Positions 5,299 to 5,462 of a stretch of DNA of 5,462 nucleotides are shown here, piece by piece (the first letter of the stretch is position 1; each line of letters begins with the position of its first letter). The notes beneath the pieces are model-generated. The model did no database searches, was not told the DNA's origin, and was given only the letters and a program-made list of their open reading frames with translations. Position numbers and translations under genes: made by a program. Where the stretch lies: assembly GCA_003162995.1 (NCBI GenBank), contig PLUZ01000325.1, positions 5,802 to 11,263 of the forward strand, given 5' to 3'. The DNA comes from Methylocapsa sp. (lineage in GTDB: Bacteria > Pseudomonadota > Alphaproteobacteria > Rhizobiales > Beijerinckiaceae).

Positions 5299-5326
5299 GC
5301 GACAGGATCAAAAGAAATGCTATTAT
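5299..5326 (+). promoter_or_regulatory. Probable promoter of the right-edge gene
   Basis: TATTAT at 5321-5326 matches five of six bases of the -10 consensus, and GCGACA at 5299-5304 lies 16 bases upstream as a partial -35 (four of six). The surrounding run of A and T is unusual for this GC-rich window. A transcript would start near 5333 and have a short leader containing GAGG before the ATG at 5350. Confidence 0.4.
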
Positions 5327-5349
5327 TTCTCTTGTTTTCTGAGGCAACC

Positions 5350-5462
5350 ATGTCAGCTCATGCATTCGAGGTGCTCTCGCGAGCCCGTAACGAAATTGAG
5401 GTGTGCCACACGGCAGAGGGCCACCGCTTCAAGTTTTTTGTTGTCACGAATGCGCACGGCAA
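5350..5462 (+). CDS. Start of an unrecognised gene, cut by the window edge
   Basis: An ATG at 5350, with GAGG at 5341-5344 five bases upstream, opens 37 codons that run off the right edge. The visible part begins MSAHAFEVLSRARNEIEVCH, followed by a stretch containing HRFKFFVVTNAHG. No stop is reached, and third-position GC is only moderate. It shows neither a signal peptide nor a membrane segment. The alternation of hydrophobic and polar residues in KFFVV suggests a beta strand of a small soluble domain, but no family can be named. The start and coding status rest on the ribosome site, the promoter-like hexamers upstream and the absence of stops. Confidence 0.55.
   Translation, partial: MSAHAFEVLSRARNEIEVCHTAEGHRFKFFVVTNAHG

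Larger units (their letters stand above)
5058..5349. other. Non-coding spacer before the right-edge gene
   Basis: No convincing gene is seen in these ~290 bp. A 71-codon minus-strand frame (5274-5059) has its only ribosome-site-like bases (AAAGG) directly against the start codon and resembles no known family. A short plus-strand open stretch ending at TGA near 5259 lacks a credible start. The region holds a parS-like palindrome at 5204-5219 and a probable promoter at its right end. Confidence 0.5.

Overview
The window reads as chromosomal DNA of an alphaproteobacterium, most likely of the Hyphomicrobiales (Bradyrhizobium/Rhodopseudomonas/Methylocystis-like). The reasons are high-GC coding sequence with strong third-position bias, AAGGA/GAGG ribosome sites, TTGA-N6-TCAA boxes of the FixK/FNR type, and protein families common in that group. 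The genus is an inference. No rRNA, tRNA, CRISPR array, transposase or insertion sequence was seen.

Layout. Left block, minus strand: a nitroreductase (1251-691) followed 73 bp later by an M50 site-2 protease (617 to beyond the left edge), probably one transcript starting near a near-perfect FixK/FNR box at 1319-1332. Centre, plus strand: a ribosome-hibernation (S30AE) protein fused to a cold-shock-like domain (1699-2265), then 58 bp later an erythromycin-esterase-family protein (2324-3667). A second, weaker FixK-like box and a stable leader hairpin precede this pair. Next on the plus strand is a 69-residue acidic, probably disordered protein (3862-4071). Right block, minus strand: a dienelactone-hydrolase-like alpha/beta hydrolase (4846-4115) converges on it. 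Directly upstream of the hydrolase lies what looks like the last ~25 codons of a universal stress protein gene, preceded by an orphan start codon with a ribosome site and by a third FixK-type box (5044-5057). The right edge holds the first 37 codons of an unrecognised plus-strand gene (5350 onward).

How it fits together. The families here are a ribosome-hibernation factor, nitroreductase, Rip3-type M50 protease, erythromycin-esterase-like protein, DLH-like hydrolase and a USP remnant. They resemble the content of the Mycobacterium tuberculosis DosR dormancy regulon (Rv2030c, Rv0571c, Rv2625c, Acg-type nitroreductases, Rv0079, many USPs). Here FixK/FNR-type boxes, not DosR boxes, sit in the control regions. 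The best single reading is a low-oxygen or energy-limitation survival island. The gene identities are well supported; the shared regulation is inferred from box positions.
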